64,000 nt of DNA, taken from Mesorhizobium sp. dw_380. GTDB taxonomy: Bacteria; Pseudomonadota; Alphaproteobacteria; Rhizobiales; Rhizobiaceae. The notes below the pieces were generated by a model. The model did not search any database. It was not told the origin of the DNA and saw only the letters and a program-made list of their open reading frames with translations. The DNA lies in the NCBI RefSeq assembly GCF_018588885.1, contig NZ_JAFFIW010000001.1:62001-126000 (forward strand), read 5' to 3'. The translations under genes and the position numbers were made by a program. Position 1 is the stretch's first letter; each line of letters begins with the position of its first letter. Below, in pieces: positions 10,151 through 19,222 of the stretch.

Positions 10151-12760
10151 ATGACGGAACGTCCCATCTTCAGCAGCGATCGCGGCCTGGCCGGGCGTCT
10201 TGCCCTGAGCCGGCTGGCGACGCGGGTCTCGATGATGGCCGAGCGCGGCTGGCCGTTGCTGCTTCCGCTCATCATTGTCGCCAGCCTGTTCTTCAGCGCA
10301 TCCTGGTTCGGCATTTTCTCCCGGCTGCCGGATATTGCGCGCATCGGCCTTGTCGCCGCCTTCGGCGTGGCAGGGCTCGCCGCGCTCTATCCGCTGCGCT
10401 TCTTCCGCATACCCAGCGCGGCGGAGGTCGATCGCAGGATCGAGGCCGCCAACAAACTGCTGCACAGCCCCGTGCTGGTGCAGACCGACCGGCCAAGCGG
10501 CCGGAACAGTAGCTTCTCGCAGGCGCTGTGGCGCGAACACCAGAAGCGCATGGCTGCAAAACTCGACAGTCTTGGCGCCGACCTGCCGCGCGCGCGGGTG
10601 CCGGAGCGCGACCCCTGGGGATTGCGCGCCATAGCCGCTCTTTTGCTGGTCACCGCCTTCGCCTTCTCCTTCGGGCCGACAGGCGGCAGGATGGTTGATG
10701 CATTCAGCGCCCACGGCAGTTATGACACCGTGCCGCCGCGCATCGATGCATGGGTGACGCCGCCGGCCTATACGGGCAAGCCGCCGATCTTCCTGACCGC
10801 CGATGCCAACCAGGCGACGCCGACATTTCATGTCCCCGAGGGCAGCGACGTCTCCTTGCGCGTCACCGGAGGCTCGGGCGAGGAAACACTGGCCTATGCC
10901 GACAAGGACGGCAACGCGCGCGCCATCGATCCGGCCGGACCGCAGGCCGCCTCGGCCAAGCCGGCGGCAAGCCCGGCCGCGCCCTCCGCCGCCTCAGTTT
11001 CGAAGGTGCGCCAGTTCACCGGCAAGCTGACCGGCGACGGCACGCTGACGCTGAAGTCGGGCGACGACCAGCTCGGCCGCTGGGCTTTCGCCGTGATCGC
11101 CGACAAGCCGCCGCAGATCCGCTTCGTCGGCGAGCCCAAGCGCGCCGCCAACGGTGCCTTCGAACTCAACTACCAGATCGACGACGATTATGGCGCCGCC
11201 ACCGCCAAGGCGATCTTCGCGCTGGCCGATCCGCAGGCGCCTAATGCGCACCCGCTCTACGGCCCGCCCGAAATGCCGCTAACGCTGCCGCGCCGCGGCG
11301 GCAAGTCGAATGCCGCCAGGACCTCGAAGGACCTGACCGAGCATGTCTGGGCCGGCAGCAGCATCAGGCTGACGCTGGTCGCCACCGACGATGCCGGGCA
11401 CATGGCGACCAGCGAGACCAAGATGCTGTTGATGCCGGAACGTCCGTTCGCCAATCCGCTGGCGCGGGCGGTGATCGAACAGCGCCGCCTGCTGGCGCTC
11501 GACGCCAATGCCAAGCCGCGCGTGCTCGACCTGATCGACGCCATAACGCTGCGGCCGGAAGACACGTTCGACAACATGTCCCACTACCTTGCGATCATGA
11601 GCGCGCGCAGCCGGTTGAAGCTGGCCGGGAACGACAATCAGCTGCGCAGCGAGGTCGCCTATCTCTGGGAAATCGCGCTCGGCATCGAGGAGGGTAACCT
11701 CTCGGCCGCCGAGAAGCGGCTGCGCCAGGCCCAGCAGGCGCTGCAGGACGCCATCAAGAACGGCGCCAGCGACCAGGAGATCGAAAAGGCGATGAAGGAA
11801 CTGCGCGAGGCGATGAACCAGTTCCTGCAGGAATTCGCCGAGCGCGCCAAGCAGAACCCGAACGCGCCGCAGATGCAGCAGAACGGCCAGGAACTGCGCC
11901 AGAGCGACATCGACCGCATGATGGACCAGATCGAGAACCTGGCGAAGTCGGGCGACCGCGACAAGGCACAGCAATTGCTGTCGCAGCTGCAGGACATGAT
12001 GAACAATCTCCAGGCCGGGCGTCAGCAGCAGGGCGGCGAGCAGGACAGCCAGATGCGCCAGCAGATGGACAAGCTCGGCGAGATCCTGCGGCGCCAGCAG
12101 GAGATGATGAACGACACCTTCCGCATGGACCAGATGCAGCGCGGCGAGCGCCAGCGCGGACAGAACCGCGACGAGCAGCTTGGCCAGGGCGGTGGCGAGG
12201 ACCAGGACAAGCCCCGCATGGGCGAAGACCGCGATCCGCTCGCCAGGCAGAAGCCGATGACGCCGCAGGAATTCGCCGATGCGCTGAAGCAGTTGCAGGA
12301 AGGCCAGGGCCAGCTGAAGAGCGATCTCGAGCAGCTGAAGAAGAGCCTCGAAGGCATGGGCATGGAGCCCAATGAAGGGTTTGGCGAGGCCGGCAAATCC
12401 ATGGGCAGCGCCGAGCAGGCGCTTGGCGAGGGTCAGGGCGACGAGGCCGTCGGCCACCAGGGCCGGGCGCTCGAGGCACTGCGCAAGGGCGCCAAGGACA
12501 TGATGAAGCAGATGCAGGCCATGCAGGGCGACCAGGGCGGCAGCGAGCAAGGCGGGCGCCAGCAGAATGCCGACCGTGACCCGCTCGGCCGCCCGCGCGC
12601 CAGCCAGGGTCCCGATTTTGGCGATTCGGTGAAGGTTCCCGACGAGATCGACGTCCAGCGCGCCCGCCAGATCCTGGAAGCGATCCGCAAGCGGCTCGGC
12701 AACGCGCTCAGCCCCGATATCGAGCGCAGCTACCTGGAACGGCTGCTGGAGCTGAAATAG
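10151..12760 (+). CDS. TIGR02302 (DUF4175-type) membrane coiled-coil protein
   Basis: An 869-residue protein of a family largely confined to alphaproteobacteria. Two hydrophobic helices near the N-terminus (about residues 36-55 and 61-77) and another near 165 anchor it. A beta-rich periplasmic part follows, then a long glutamine-, methionine- and glutamate-rich coiled coil (about 510-850, e.g. QQLLSQLQDMMNNLQAG, LAKSGDRDKAQQ). The function is unknown. I chose the ATG at 10151 because AGGAAGGG precedes it; the frame is open back to 9935 but that part lies over a repeat. It follows lysA as in many rhizobia. Confidence 0.85.
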   Translation: MTERPIFSSDRGLAGRLALSRLATRVSMMAERGWPLLLPLIIVASLFFSASWFGIFSRLPDIARIGLVAAFGVAGLAALYPLRFFRIPSAAEVDRRIEAANKLLHSPVLVQTDRPSGRNSSFSQALWREHQKRMAAKLDSLGADLPRARVPERDPWGLRAIAALLLVTAFAFSFGPTGGRMVDAFSAHGSYDTVPPRIDAWVTPPAYTGKPPIFLTADANQATPTFHVPEGSDVSLRVTGGSGEETLAYADKDGNARAIDPAGPQAASAKPAASPAAPSAASVSKVRQFTGKLTGDGTLTLKSGDDQLGRWAFAVIADKPPQIRFVGEPKRAANGAFELNYQIDDDYGAATAKAIFALADPQAPNAHPLYGPPEMPLTLPRRGGKSNAARTSKDLTEHVWAGSSIRLTLVATDDAGHMATSETKMLLMPERPFANPLARAVIEQRRLLALDANAKPRVLDLIDAITLRPEDTFDNMSHYLAIMSARSRLKLAGNDNQLRSEVAYLWEIALGIEEGNLSAAEKRLRQAQQALQDAIKNGASDQEIEKAMKELREAMNQFLQEFAERAKQNPNAPQMQQNGQELRQSDIDRMMDQIENLAKSGDRDKAQQLLSQLQDMMNNLQAGRQQQGGEQDSQMRQQMDKLGEILRRQQEMMNDTFRMDQMQRGERQRGQNRDEQLGQGGGEDQDKPRMGEDRDPLARQKPMTPQEFADALKQLQEGQGQLKSDLEQLKKSLEGMGMEPNEGFGEAGKSMGSAEQALGEGQGDEAVGHQGRALEALRKGAKDMMKQMQAMQGDQGGSEQGGRQQNADRDPLGRPRASQGPDFGDSVKVPDEIDVQRARQILEAIRKRLGNALSPDIERSYLERLLELK

Positions 12761-12809
12761 CAAACCGCGAGAGCAACCGGCCGCATGTCCATGAAGCTGT
12801 CAGCCGATT

Positions 12810-13679
12810 CTACCTGTTGACGAACGCTTCGCGGATCGCCTCTTGCATGCCGTCGATCGCCTCGCCCGACGCATTCGGGTTGCGGTGCATCACCACATTG
12901 GAGGAATCGATGTCGCCGAACCCGTCGGCGGACGTCAGTTCACGGCAGCCGTCCGGGATATTGCTGCGCGAGATCGGCGCGATCGCCAGCCCTGAGGTGA
13001 CAGCAAGCTTCAGGCCGCCGGTGGTGTCGCTGGTATAGGCGACGCGATAGGCAAGCCCGCGCTGTTCCAGCGATTTGATGGCGAAGTCCTTGCACCAGCC
13101 GGCCCGGTTATAGAGCGCGATCGGCACTGGACGCTCCTCATGCATGTGGTGCAGGTTCGACGTCACCCAGACAGTCGGATCGTGCATCAGCACTTCGCCG
13201 CCGGCCAAATCCTGCCATTCGAACACCACGCACAGATCGAGTTCGCCAGCGGCGAGTGCCGCCAGCTGTGCTCCCGAATGCGCATAGCGCACGGTGACCT
13301 CGACCTTGGTGTGGCGCTTCGAGAATGCACCGAGCGCGCGCGACAGGATGGCGTGGCCATATTCCTCCGGAATGCCGATGCGCACCGGCCCGCCGAGCGG
13401 CGCCGCCGCCATCGACGCCGCCGTTTCATCGAGCAGCGAGACGATGCGGCGGGCGTTGACGATCAACTCCCCGCCGCGTCGCGTCAGCGCGACGCCGCGT
13501 GAGCCGCGCTCGAACAGGCTGTCGCCCACCAGTTCTTCGAGCTTCTTCATCTGCATCGACACGGCCGACTGGGTGCGGCCGGCCTGCTCGGCCGCCCGGG
13601 TGAAATTGCCGGCCTCCGCGATGGCGACAAAGGTGCGCAGGAGATCGCTGTCTAGGGTTGGCCGCATGATATCCACCAT
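12810..13679 (-). CDS. LysR-family transcriptional regulator
   Basis: A 289-residue LTTR. The N-terminal winged helix-turn-helix (LLRTFVAIAEAGNFTRAAE, TQSAVSMQMKKLEE, LFERG) is followed by a periplasmic-binding-like effector domain (VRIGIPEEYGHAIL, GELDLCVVFEW). It is divergent from a DMT exporter with 203 bp between start codons and probably regulates it. The ligand is unknown. Confidence 0.9.
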   Translation of the reverse strand: MVDIMRPTLDSDLLRTFVAIAEAGNFTRAAEQAGRTQSAVSMQMKKLEELVGDSLFERGSRGVALTRRGGELIVNARRIVSLLDETAASMAAAPLGGPVRIGIPEEYGHAILSRALGAFSKRHTKVEVTVRYAHSGAQLAALAAGELDLCVVFEWQDLAGGEVLMHDPTVWVTSNLHHMHEERPVPIALYNRAGWCKDFAIKSLEQRGLAYRVAYTSDTTGGLKLAVTSGLAIAPISRSNIPDGCRELTSADGFGDIDSSNVVMHRNPNASGEAIDGMQEAIREAFVNR

Positions 13680-13882
13680 AAGAAAATCTGATTGCAGGTA
13701 TCATTCCAATTCGTTTGCAACATGTCAAACACAGGACGATAGTTGCCTCACCCATTGGATATGCGGCCGCGAAAATCGGCTGCGGACCAATATAGAGTCC
13801 TCACTCGTGCCCGCTGCCCGAAACGGTGGCGGGTTCTTTTTACCCCGCAAGCGGCAGCTTCGGATCAGGAGCCGGAACGCAG

Positions 13883-14830
13883 ATGCAGAATAGGATGGTG
13901 CGCGGCATCCTGAGCCTGTGCCTTGGCGTGCTGGTCTTCTCGCTGCAGGACCCGCTCGTCAAAGCCGTGTCGAGCTCCTATCCGGTGACCGAGGTGATGG
14001 CGATCCGCTCGGTCGTCGCCTTGCCGATCCTGATCGCCCTGGTCCACGCCGATGTCGGCCTGCGGGCAATCCTGTCGAAGCGGTTCGGCCTGCTGACGAT
14101 CCGCGCCTTCATCCAGTTCACCTCCTACACGGTGTATTATCTGGCCATCGCCGCGCTGCCGCTGGCCGACGCGGTGGCGCTCTATTTCATGGCGCCGCTG
14201 TTCATCATGGCGCTGGCCGGTCCATACCTTGGCGAACGCGTCTCCTGGCGGACGCTGGCGACAGTGCTGATCGGGCTGTTCGGCGTCGTCGTGATGCTGC
14301 GCCCCGGCGCCGGCCTGTTCGACTGGGCGGCACTGCTGTCGCTGGGCTCGGCGGCACTCTACGGCTTTTCGCAGCTGATGGCCCGCAAGATCGGCGATAC
14401 CGAATCGTCCACCGTGATGGCCTTCTACCAAAACGGTGCCTATCTCATCGGCGCCGCCGCGGTCGCCGGCACGTTCCATCTTGCCGGCATCACCCACGCC
14501 GTCCATCCGAGCGTGGAATTCCTGGTGCGGCCGTGGATATGGCCGACGCTGACCGATTTCCTCAAGATGGCGGCCTGCGGTTTCGTCGCCTCCGCCGGCA
14601 TGATCCTTCTGTCGCAGGGCTACCGGCTTGCGCCGGCCAACCGCGTCGCCACCTTCGAATACACCGGTATCCTGTGGTCGCCGCTGTGGGGTTTTCTGTT
14701 CTTCGCCGAGGTGCCGCGGTCGACGACCGTGATCGGTGCTGCGCTCATCATCGGCGCCGGCCTGCTCGCACTCAACACCGAACGGCGCACCAGTCCGGCG
14801 CCGGTGCTTGCCGCCAGAGATCCAGCCTGA
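13883..14830 (+). CDS. EamA/DMT-family transporter
   Basis: A 315-residue protein with about ten membrane helices in two EamA halves (MVRGILSLCLGVLVFSLQDP at the N-terminus; SLGSAALYGFSQLMARKIGD opening the second half). Members usually export amino acids or other metabolites. The ATG at 13883 has AGGAG about 11 bases upstream; an in-frame start at 13826 would add a non-hydrophobic extension. A divergent LysR gene lies upstream. Its TGA abuts the stop codon of the convergent response-regulator gene, forming a GCCTGATCAGGC palindrome. Confidence 0.88.
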   Translation: MQNRMVRGILSLCLGVLVFSLQDPLVKAVSSSYPVTEVMAIRSVVALPILIALVHADVGLRAILSKRFGLLTIRAFIQFTSYTVYYLAIAALPLADAVALYFMAPLFIMALAGPYLGERVSWRTLATVLIGLFGVVVMLRPGAGLFDWAALLSLGSAALYGFSQLMARKIGDTESSTVMAFYQNGAYLIGAAAVAGTFHLAGITHAVHPSVEFLVRPWIWPTLTDFLKMAACGFVASAGMILLSQGYRLAPANRVATFEYTGILWSPLWGFLFFAEVPRSTTVIGAALIIGAGLLALNTERRTSPAPVLAARDPA

Positions 14831-15202
14831 TCAGGCGAAGCAGATCAGCGCCCGCTCGACGCGCGAGCGGATTTCGGCCAGCGTGAACGGCTTCTGCACG
14901 ACATCGAGGATGATGCCGTTCAACTCTTCGGCGCGCTCGCGCTGATCGGCATAGCCGGTCATCAGCATGATCTTCATCGCCGGGAAAAGCGTGGCGGCCG
15001 CGATCGCCATCTCGATGCCGTCCATCTCCGGCATGCGAATGTCGGAGACGACGAGATCGTAGCCGCCATGCGCGGCGCGTATCAACGCCAGACCTTGAGC
15101 GCCGTCCGCGGCGATATCGATTGCGTGTCCGGCGCGTTCAAGCGCGCGGGCTGCGAGGGTGCGGACGGACTCATCGTCCTCGACGATCAGAAGCTTTGCC
15201 AT
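14831..15202 (-). CDS. single-domain response regulator (CheY/CpdR-like)
   Basis: A 123-residue receiver domain with no output domain. The acidic pair is ED(D) at 8-10, the phosphoacceptor is D54 in VSDIRMPEMDG, the switch Thr is in LMTGYA, and the conserved Lys is K104 in VQKPF. The overall look (IRMPEMDGIEMA, KIMLMTGYADQ) resembles CpdR, which in alphaproteobacteria controls ClpXP-dependent proteolysis in the cell cycle, so a CpdR paralogue is plausible but unproved. The ATG at 15202 gives a normal length; a TTG at 15223 is an alternative. A terminator separates it from hpt upstream. Confidence 0.85.
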   Translation of the reverse strand: MAKLLIVEDDESVRTLAARALERAGHAIDIAADGAQGLALIRAAHGGYDLVVSDIRMPEMDGIEMAIAAATLFPAMKIMLMTGYADQRERAEELNGIILDVVQKPFTLAEIRSRVERALICFA

Positions 15203-15239
15203 GCCGGCATATTTGGCGGGCAAAAGTTGACTTTTCCTG

Positions 15240-15261
15240 AAAAACCCGGCGTTCGACCGGG
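15240..15261 (-). terminator. intrinsic terminator of hpt
   Basis: Read on the minus strand, CCCGG, a 7-nt loop and CCGGG are followed at once by five U residues (plus-strand A run 15240-15244). It lies 60 bases after the hpt stop and 38 bases before the response-regulator start, so it should separate the two transcripts. Confidence 0.7.
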
Positions 15262-15320
15262 CTAATTTTCCCCGCGCGATTAAGGCCTTTTTCAGAATTC
15301 GCCGGTGCGCGGCGCTGGCC

Positions 15321-15863
15321 TCACGCGTCGCCTTTCACGACACCGACGAAGGGCAATTCACGAAAAGCGTGCGCGACGTCCATGCCGTAGCCGACGACGA
15401 AATAATCCGGGCAGTCGAAGCCGACATAGTCGGCGGTGAGCGCGGTCTGGCGGCGCATGCGCTTGTCGAGCAGCACGGCGATGGCGCAGCTCCTGGCGCC
15501 GCGCGACAGCATCAGGTCGCGGGTGAAGGTCAGCGTCTTGCCCGATTCGAGGATGTCGTCGATCAGAAGCACGTCGCGGCCGGCGACCTCATTGTCGATG
15601 TCGCGCAGCACCCTCACCTCGCCGCTGGTGGTGCCGGCACCATAGCTGGAGATGAAGATGAATTCGACTTCCGGCGACAGGCCGACATCATGCATGGCGC
15701 GGATGAGGTCGGCGGCGAAGATGAACGAGCCCTTCAGCACCGAAATCACCAGCAGGTCGTGATAATCGTGTTCGGCGATCTCCTTGGCGAGCTCGAGATT
15801 GCGCCGCGCGATCGCCGATGCCGAAAACAGGACTTCGATGTCCTTGTTGCGTACGATGGGCAT
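15321..15863 (-). CDS. hpt: hypoxanthine phosphoribosyltransferase
   Basis: A 180-residue purine-salvage enzyme that joins hypoxanthine (and usually guanine) to PRPP to give IMP or GMP. The PRPP loop DVLLIDDILESGKT is at 97-110, LKGSFIFAADL at 43-53, and the flexible-loop region ISSYGAGTTSGEV at 71-83. Length is typical. It is followed by an intrinsic terminator. Confidence 0.96.
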   Translation of the reverse strand: MPIVRNKDIEVLFSASAIARRNLELAKEIAEHDYHDLLVISVLKGSFIFAADLIRAMHDVGLSPEVEFIFISSYGAGTTSGEVRVLRDIDNEVAGRDVLLIDDILESGKTLTFTRDLMLSRGARSCAIAVLLDKRMRRQTALTADYVGFDCPDYFVVGYGMDVAHAFRELPFVGVVKGDA

Positions 15864-15888
15864 TGGTGGTCTTCCCTGGTGATCGCGC

Positions 15889-16533
15889 CTATTGCGCGAA
15901 AGTAACCAAAACGGTCCTTACGCCGTTCTTAGGCACGTCGAGCCGGCTGGCAAAGCCGAATCTTTCGCCCGATGCCAGAGAGTGGCCGGATGTCCCCAAT
16001 GTATAGCGGGTTGTGCGCCCGTCATTGCCTGTCACCCGGATTTCGAGCGGCGGCAGGGTCGCGGGCCCCTTCCCGTCATTGGCGGCCTCGCCGTCGACGA
16101 ACAGCACCGGATTCGCGCCCGAGGCGTCGACCCGCGACGTGACCCCTGAAATGGTCAGCGCCGACGCTTGCGCGCCAGTGAGGAACGGCGCCTGGCGCAC
16201 CAGCGCATGCCCGCCGGAGACCCAGAAGGCGGCAAGGGCAGCACCTATGCCGGCGATCCAGAAGACCGGCCCGCCGCGCACGGCCAGTGGCCGCTCCGCC
16301 GGCGCTTCCGGCTTGCGCAACATGTCCATGCCCTCGATGGACGGCGTGACGATCAGGCGCGGCTGTGGTGCCGCGGCTTCCGAAGTTGCAACCGTCCGCG
16401 GCATCACGACGTAATCGGCATCGACGATATCGGCCGCCGGACCGCGCACGATCCGGTCCGCCGCCGCAATCGCCGGAAGATCGGTCATGATTTCGCCGGA
16501 AACCGGGCGCGCGGTTCGCTCATCAGCCATCAT
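15889..16533 (-). CDS. single-pass membrane protein upstream of ftsE, function unknown
   Basis: A 214-residue protein with an acidic/proline-rich cytoplasmic N-terminus, one membrane helix (about 88-108, VFWIAGIGAALAAFWVSGG) and a C-terminal extracytoplasmic beta domain (VLFVDGEAANDGKG, LPPLEIRVTG) of the kind seen in DUF3426/FxLYD-like proteins. In related bacteria a zinc-ribbon (MJ0042) protein often sits beside ftsE; I see no cysteine ribbon here. Two adjacent ATGs (16533 and 16530) are possible starts. It is divergent from ftsE and shares a 189-bp intergenic region with a CtrA-type site. Confidence 0.7.
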   Translation of the reverse strand: MMADERTARPVSGEIMTDLPAIAAADRIVRGPAADIVDADYVVMPRTVATSEAAAPQPRLIVTPSIEGMDMLRKPEAPAERPLAVRGGPVFWIAGIGAALAAFWVSGGHALVRQAPFLTGAQASALTISGVTSRVDASGANPVLFVDGEAANDGKGPATLPPLEIRVTGNDGRTTRYTLGTSGHSLASGERFGFASRLDVPKNGVRTVLVTFAQ

Positions 16534-16637
16534 GGCCCCAGTATCGCACGTGTTCGCTTTTCGTTTCTTTTGCGTAAACACAAATGGTTAACGCTTCCCC
16601 ACCGGAGCCCTCGTGACGCGCCGAAACAACCCCGAAA

Positions 16638-16652
16638 TTAACCGCCGGTTAA
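16638..16652. promoter_or_regulatory. TTAA-N7-TTAA box, candidate CtrA site
   Basis: TTAA (16638-16641), seven bases, TTAA (16649-16652), followed by CC, exactly fits the alphaproteobacterial CtrA consensus TTAA-N7-TTAA(C). The arms TTAACC/GGTTAA are also symmetric. It lies about 70 bases upstream of the ftsE start and about 105 bases from the divergent membrane-protein gene. Cell-cycle control of ftsEX is a sensible target, but binding is inferred. Confidence 0.55.
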
Positions 16653-16722
16653 CCATGCCGGCCGATGGTCTTTTCTCACAACGGGCCGGCTCGCCTCCGG
16701 CAGAAATTTCAGGTCGTCGAAA

Positions 16723-17382
16723 TTGATTCGCTTCGAAAATGTCGGCCTCCGCTATGGCATGGGTCCGGAAATCCTCCGCGACATTTCCCTGCATATACCG
16801 GAGCGCTCGTTCCAGTTCCTGAGCGGGCCTTCGGGTGCCGGCAAGACGACGTTGCTGCGGCTTTTGTTCATGTCGCTGAAGCCGACGCGCGGCCTGATCA
16901 CCATCTTTGGCAAGGACCGCTCGCGCATCTCGCGCACCGAGCTGCCGCATCTGCGGCGCCGCATCGGCGTCGTGTTCCAGGATTTTCGCCTGCTCGACCA
17001 CATGACCACCTATGAGAATGTGGCGCTGCCGCTGCGCGTGCGCGGACGCGAGGAAGCGAGCTACCGCACCGACGTCACCGAGCTGTTGAGATGGGTGGGG
17101 CTGGGCGAGCGCATGCATGTGCTGCCGCCGGTTCTGTCAGGCGGCGAAAAGCAGCGCGCCGCCATCGCGCGCGCGCTGATCGAGCAGCCGGAAATCCTGC
17201 TCGCCGACGAGCCGACCGGCAATGTCGATCCGCCGCTGGCGCGGCGCTTGCTGCGGTTGTTCATCGAACTCAATCGGCTGGGCACCGCCGTGGTCATCGC
17301 CACTCACGATCTCGGCCTGATGGAACAGGTCGACGCGCGCCGCATGATCCTGGCCGGCGGAAGGCTGGACATCTATGACTGA
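16723..17382 (+). CDS. ftsE: cell-division ATP-binding protein FtsE
   Basis: A 219-residue ABC ATPase that with FtsX controls peptidoglycan hydrolases at the division site. Walker A is GPSGAGKT (35-42), the signature LSGGEKQ is at 138-144, Walker B ILLADEP at 158-164, and the switch His is in IATHD. The start is a TTG at 16723, chosen because it gives the usual MIRFENVGLRYG N-terminus. It overlaps ftsX by 8 bp. Confidence 0.95.
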   Translation: MIRFENVGLRYGMGPEILRDISLHIPERSFQFLSGPSGAGKTTLLRLLFMSLKPTRGLITIFGKDRSRISRTELPHLRRRIGVVFQDFRLLDHMTTYENVALPLRVRGREEASYRTDVTELLRWVGLGERMHVLPPVLSGGEKQRAAIARALIEQPEILLADEPTGNVDPPLARRLLRLFIELNRLGTAVVIATHDLGLMEQVDARRMILAGGRLDIYD

Positions 17383-18367
17383 ACTGTCCGCGCAACATTT
17401 CGAGGAACACGAGCAGGACGCCGAGACGACTGCCGCGAGACCGCGTGCCCAGCGCCGGATGGCGCCGATCGTGCCGGCGCAGAACATCGCCGGCCGGGCC
17501 CTGGTCCTGGTCATCGCCATCATGACCTTCCTGTCCTGCCTGACCTTCGGCGCGGTGACGCTGGTGCGCGACACGGCCTCGGTCTGGGAGAACCAGATTT
17601 CGCGTGAGGCGACGATCCAGATCAAGCCCGCCGACGGGCTCGACATGGAGGCAGCGCTTACCCAGGCCTCGCAGATCGCTGGCGAGTTCCCCGGTGTGAA
17701 GTCGACCCGGATCATCGACCGCGAAGCGACCGCGAGGCTGCTGGAGCCGTGGCTTGGTTCGGGCCTCAACATCGACGACCTGCCGGTGCCGCGGCTGATC
17801 ATCGTCACCATCGACGAGAACAGCCCGCCCGACTTCGCCGCCATGCGCGCCGCGATCACGCCGAAACTGCCGAGTGCCTCGCTCGACGATCACCGCACCT
17901 GGGTCGACCGGCTGGTGGCCATGGCCCGCACCACGGTCACCATCGGCATCGCCGTGCTGGCATTGATGCTGTCGGCGACCGTTCTGACCGTGGTGTTCGC
18001 AACCCGTGGCGCCATGGCCGGCAACGGCCACATCATCGAGGTCCTGCATTTCGTCGGCGCCGAAGCGCGCTTCATCGCGCGCGAATTCCGCCGCCATTTC
18101 CTGGTCACCGGCATGAAGGGCGCGGCCGCCGGCGGGGCGGCGGCGGTGCTTGTCTTCATCGTCTTTTCCTGGTGGTCGTCGCGCAATATGGCAACGCCGC
18201 AGGCCGACCAGGCAACCGCTTTGTTCGGCAATTTCGCCATTGGCTCGGCCGGCTATCTCGGCGTCGTCCTGATGGTGCTGGTGATCGGCGCACTGACCGC
18301 GGCAACCTCGCACGCCACCGTCGTCGCCTATCTCAGCGACATCGACGTTCGCCAACCCGATGCATGA
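17375..18367 (+). CDS. ftsX: cell-division permease FtsX
   Basis: A 330-residue four-helix membrane protein. After a soluble N-terminus come helix 1 (about 40-62, ALVLVIAIMTFLSCLTFGAV), a periplasmic domain (ATIQIKPADGLD to about 180) and three C-terminal helices (about 190-210, 250-270, 293-315). It transmits FtsE ATP hydrolysis to periplasmic amidase activators or hydrolases. The overlap with ftsE implies translational coupling. Confidence 0.95.
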   Translation: MTELSAQHFEEHEQDAETTAARPRAQRRMAPIVPAQNIAGRALVLVIAIMTFLSCLTFGAVTLVRDTASVWENQISREATIQIKPADGLDMEAALTQASQIAGEFPGVKSTRIIDREATARLLEPWLGSGLNIDDLPVPRLIIVTIDENSPPDFAAMRAAITPKLPSASLDDHRTWVDRLVAMARTTVTIGIAVLALMLSATVLTVVFATRGAMAGNGHIIEVLHFVGAEARFIAREFRRHFLVTGMKGAAAGGAAAVLVFIVFSWWSSRNMATPQADQATALFGNFAIGSAGYLGVVLMVLVIGALTAATSHATVVAYLSDIDVRQPDA

Positions 18368-18478
18368 GAGGGGAGCGTGCTTTGGCGAGAATGGAAGCAG
18401 GGCGATCACGGATGAAGAAGCGGCGTAACGCAAAGTGCGTCTTTTCCCTACCAAAGGCCGCATTTCGGGATTAACCAT

Positions 18479-19204
18479 ATGGCCATGGACGTGCGGGAGA
18501 CGACCGGGACGGCTGGACAGATGCCAGTGGGGGTTGCTGGTTCGCGCGACCACGGTGGGATCAGTCGTTTAAAGACCGCACTGCGGATATCCGCGCTCTC
18601 TCTCCTCATCCTCGCAACGCTGTTTGCCGGCGGCTTCGGCTGGTTCGTCAACAAGGTCAGTCATCTGACCACGCCAGCCGATCCGGCCAGGGCCGATGCC
18701 ATCATCGTGCTGACCGGCGGCCAGTCGCGCCTCGACGCCGCGATGGACCTGCTGGCGTCAGGCAAGGGCGAGCGGCTGTTGATCAGCGGCGTGCATCCTT
18801 CGGCCAGCCGGCGCCAGCTTCAGGCGGCGACCGGCGGCGACAAGCAGCTGTTTTCCTGCTGTGTGGACATCGACCGCGCCGCGCTCGACACGATCGGCAA
18901 CGCCGAGGAAAGCGCCAAATGGGTCGAAAGCCATGCCTACAACACGGTGATCCTGGTCACCAACAACTACCACATGCCACGCAGCCTGCTGGAAATGGGC
19001 CGCCTGCTGCACGGCGCCAAGCTGGAACCCTATCCAGTTGTCAATTCCAATCTCGATGATGGCGGCTGGCTGACCAAGCCGCGGGCCTTGCGCGTGCTGT
19101 TCACCGAATACAACAAATATCTGCTGGCGCTGGCGCGGGGCATAGTGCCGGTGAAGCCAACGCCGGACGGCGTCGCGCTGGCCGAAACCGCGGCCGGCGG
19201 CTGA
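18479..19204 (+). CDS. YdcF/DUF218-family membrane protein
   Basis: A 241-residue protein with one N-terminal membrane helix (about 34-57) and a DUF218 domain starting at ADAIIVLTGG (about 72), with LLISGVHP and LVTNNYHMPRSL. The domain is a Rossmann-like fold found in SanA/ElyC-type envelope proteins; the reaction is unknown. It follows ftsEX directly. In related genomes plsC usually comes next, but here four other genes intervene. TTAACCAT runs into the start codon. Confidence 0.85.
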   Translation: MAMDVRETTGTAGQMPVGVAGSRDHGGISRLKTALRISALSLLILATLFAGGFGWFVNKVSHLTTPADPARADAIIVLTGGQSRLDAAMDLLASGKGERLLISGVHPSASRRQLQAATGGDKQLFSCCVDIDRAALDTIGNAEESAKWVESHAYNTVILVTNNYHMPRSLLEMGRLLHGAKLEPYPVVNSNLDDGGWLTKPRALRVLFTEYNKYLLALARGIVPVKPTPDGVALAETAAGG

Positions 19205-19222
19205 ACCCCCGGCGCCATCCCA

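Noticed and set aside
11279..12763. A 494-codon leucine/alanine/histidine-rich minus-strand frame opposite the TIGR02302 coiled coil
   Set aside because: Composition follows from reversing Gln/Glu/Lys-rich codons; no real gene.
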